Positions 62,726 through 64,000 of a stretch of 64,000 nt of DNA are shown one piece after another. Within the stretch, counting starts at the first letter, position 1, and every line of letters begins with the position of its first letter. The translations under genes and the position numbers were made by a program. A model generated the notes under the pieces. The model had not been told where the DNA came from, did not search any database, and saw only the letters and a list, made by a program, of their open reading frames with translations. Source of the stretch: Amoebidium appalachense (lineage: Eukaryota > Ichthyosporea); contig CAVNZM010000004.1 in the NCBI GenBank assembly GCA_963693365.1, forward strand, positions 12,152,001 to 12,216,000, given 5' to 3'.

Positions 62726-64000
62726 GTCATTCAGATCTTAAATAGCTTCAACCAGTGTTCTTCGTAAGTCTGTGCCTATGATCGTTTAAGGATTGAACTG
62801 TCAGCAACGAACGGCCAGCACGCTTCCTGGGAACGCTGTACGGCCCTTGCCAAAATCCTATCTAAAGATGGTACGTCGTGTTACTCTAACTAGAAACCTT
62901 GAGGCTCATTCTTGGAGTACAGAAGTGAAACAAGGGCGTCTACAGCGTATTATTTAATGCCAGCCCCTCGAGTATATTTTATTGTAAACGCTTTAAGAGG
63001 CTCACTTATACATACAGCCCCGGACACATATGTGCATGTTCCCTAGTTCAAGGTTGGGTTGTGTAGTTCGAGAGCTCGAGTCGACGTCGAAATGGAAAAG
63101 TTGAAAATCTGGCGCCAGAGTTTAGGCCAGTCAAAACATTTGCGAAATGGGTCCCACAATCAAAGTCAAATTTGACTTTGGGCCGGTTCACCGGCTCAGA
63201 ACTTGTGGCCCTTTGGTAATATCCTTCTCAAGCAGTTCTTGAGAGCGTGATGAACGGAGGTGACGCCCGCGTGGTGCGACAGTGTCAGCCTAATGACACC
63301 CTTCCTTCTGATCCCCTCCCCCAACCCCCCCACTTCAGTGCAGTCAACCACCCTCTTGCATGTGTATAATACAGTGGCTTAGTCGATTGGGATCAACCGG
63401 ATACGGTACACCAATGCGCCGCATGTGCTTGTATTCTCCACCAATCCCCCCGGGCCCGGCCAGGACTCGCGTTACCTTACCCTGTGGGCATGCGGTGTCC
63501 ATCGTCATGTATATTCGATGTCGTTTTTTTTTTTTTGCTACTGGGGGCCCTAAGTTGGGTTGCCTGCACTGGCATGTAGTCTCCAAGGCTTTGTACCCGC
63601 TGGCTTACGTAAGGGGCCAAGGCCTACAACGGCTGGCTTCCACCAGGTGGCGCCGGCATCATCATCATGGGCCAGTGCCGGGCCGCACTGTGGCCACGGA
63701 TGATGGCCCGACTAAATATATGGCAATGTAGCAATGTACGGGAGCAAGTCAATTGAAGGCGCCTCGATCGAGCTCACATCACCGTCCGTGAAGCCTTAGC
63801 ATGCATGTGTCACATGCACGGCAGCCTTTCATGGCTGCAAGGCCTATGTGAACTTTACTGTGTAGCTTGGCCATGGGCATCATTCATGATCGATGGGGCA
63901 CGTACGGCTCATGCTGCCAGTCTGCCGCAGGCATGCCAAGTTGTATGTCGCGGCAGTCGCGGGCCCGCGGCACGGCCAACCTCAGAAGTTGCCAGGCAAG
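62726..64000. other. Upstream flank of the lipase gene, no supported gene
   Basis: Unique sequence with almost no microsatellites, unlike the rest of the window. It should hold the lipase promoter (start codon at 62725, minus). A perfect 20-bp palindrome, CAAAGTCAAATTTGACTTTG, lies at 63161-63180. The open frames at 63344-63586 (minus) and 63360-63731 (plus) overlap each other and have no recognisable domain. The last 300 bp are GC-rich. Confidence 0.55.

Noticed and set aside
63360-63731. 123-codon plus-strand frame near the right end
   Set aside because: No domain, no splice partner within the window, and an overlapping frame on the other strand; insufficient support for a gene.

Overview
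This is a eukaryotic, intron-rich window packed with low-complexity DNA: (GT)n/(CA)n microsatellites, long G or C homopolymers and purine/pyrimidine tracts. The genes were rebuilt by hand from splice sites (GT..AG), reading phase and protein family knowledge; most open frames in the window are translations of microsatellites. The KAT5, UBE2J2 and acyl-protein thioesterase models are animal-like, and the tRNA-Gly(GCC) is nearly the metazoan sequence. Together these point to an opisthokont close to animals. A unicellular holozoan such as an ichthyosporean is my guess, not something the sequence proves.

Layout. 1-1314: microsatellites. 13389-1315 (-): a RUN-domain protein in about 20 short exons; a TTAA-flanked foldback element (2111-2384) lies in one intron. 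16034-14279 (-): UBE2J2-type ubiquitin-conjugating enzyme, 2 exons. 16364-17821 (+): a tentative orphan gene divergent from UBE2J2, followed by an AATAAA. 18122-23392 (+): acyl-protein thioesterase (LYPLA), 9 exons, 217 aa. 23393-25664: intergenic, with a GC-rich stretch and a large compound (GT)n. 25665-30094 (+): PWWP-domain protein of HDGF/LEDGF type, 6 exons, 439 aa. 30095-33184: intergenic repeats. 33185-46042 (+): KAT5/TIP60 histone acetyltransferase, 18 exons, 483 aa, with a tRNA-Gly gene inside an intron. 46043-47937: convergent intergenic region. 62725-47938 (-): a multi-pass membrane class-3 lipase in at least 28 exons. 62726-64000: upstream region with no gene I can support.

Functional themes are chromatin (KAT5 next to a PWWP protein), membrane lipid and protein modification (thioesterase, ER-anchored E2, membrane lipase) and vesicle trafficking (RUN domain). 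Nothing ties them into one operon-like system; this is an ordinary chromosomal segment.

The most unusual signals are structural. In all the main genes, on both strands, a coding-sense poly-C tract very often begins within about 10-40 nt of the 5' splice site. A dispersed SINE-like repeat whose one end abuts C/G homopolymers occurs at least five times, always in introns. A KAT5 5' splice site has been tandemly duplicated into its own intron. One lipase exon has no visible AG acceptor because a (CA)n tract occupies its place.
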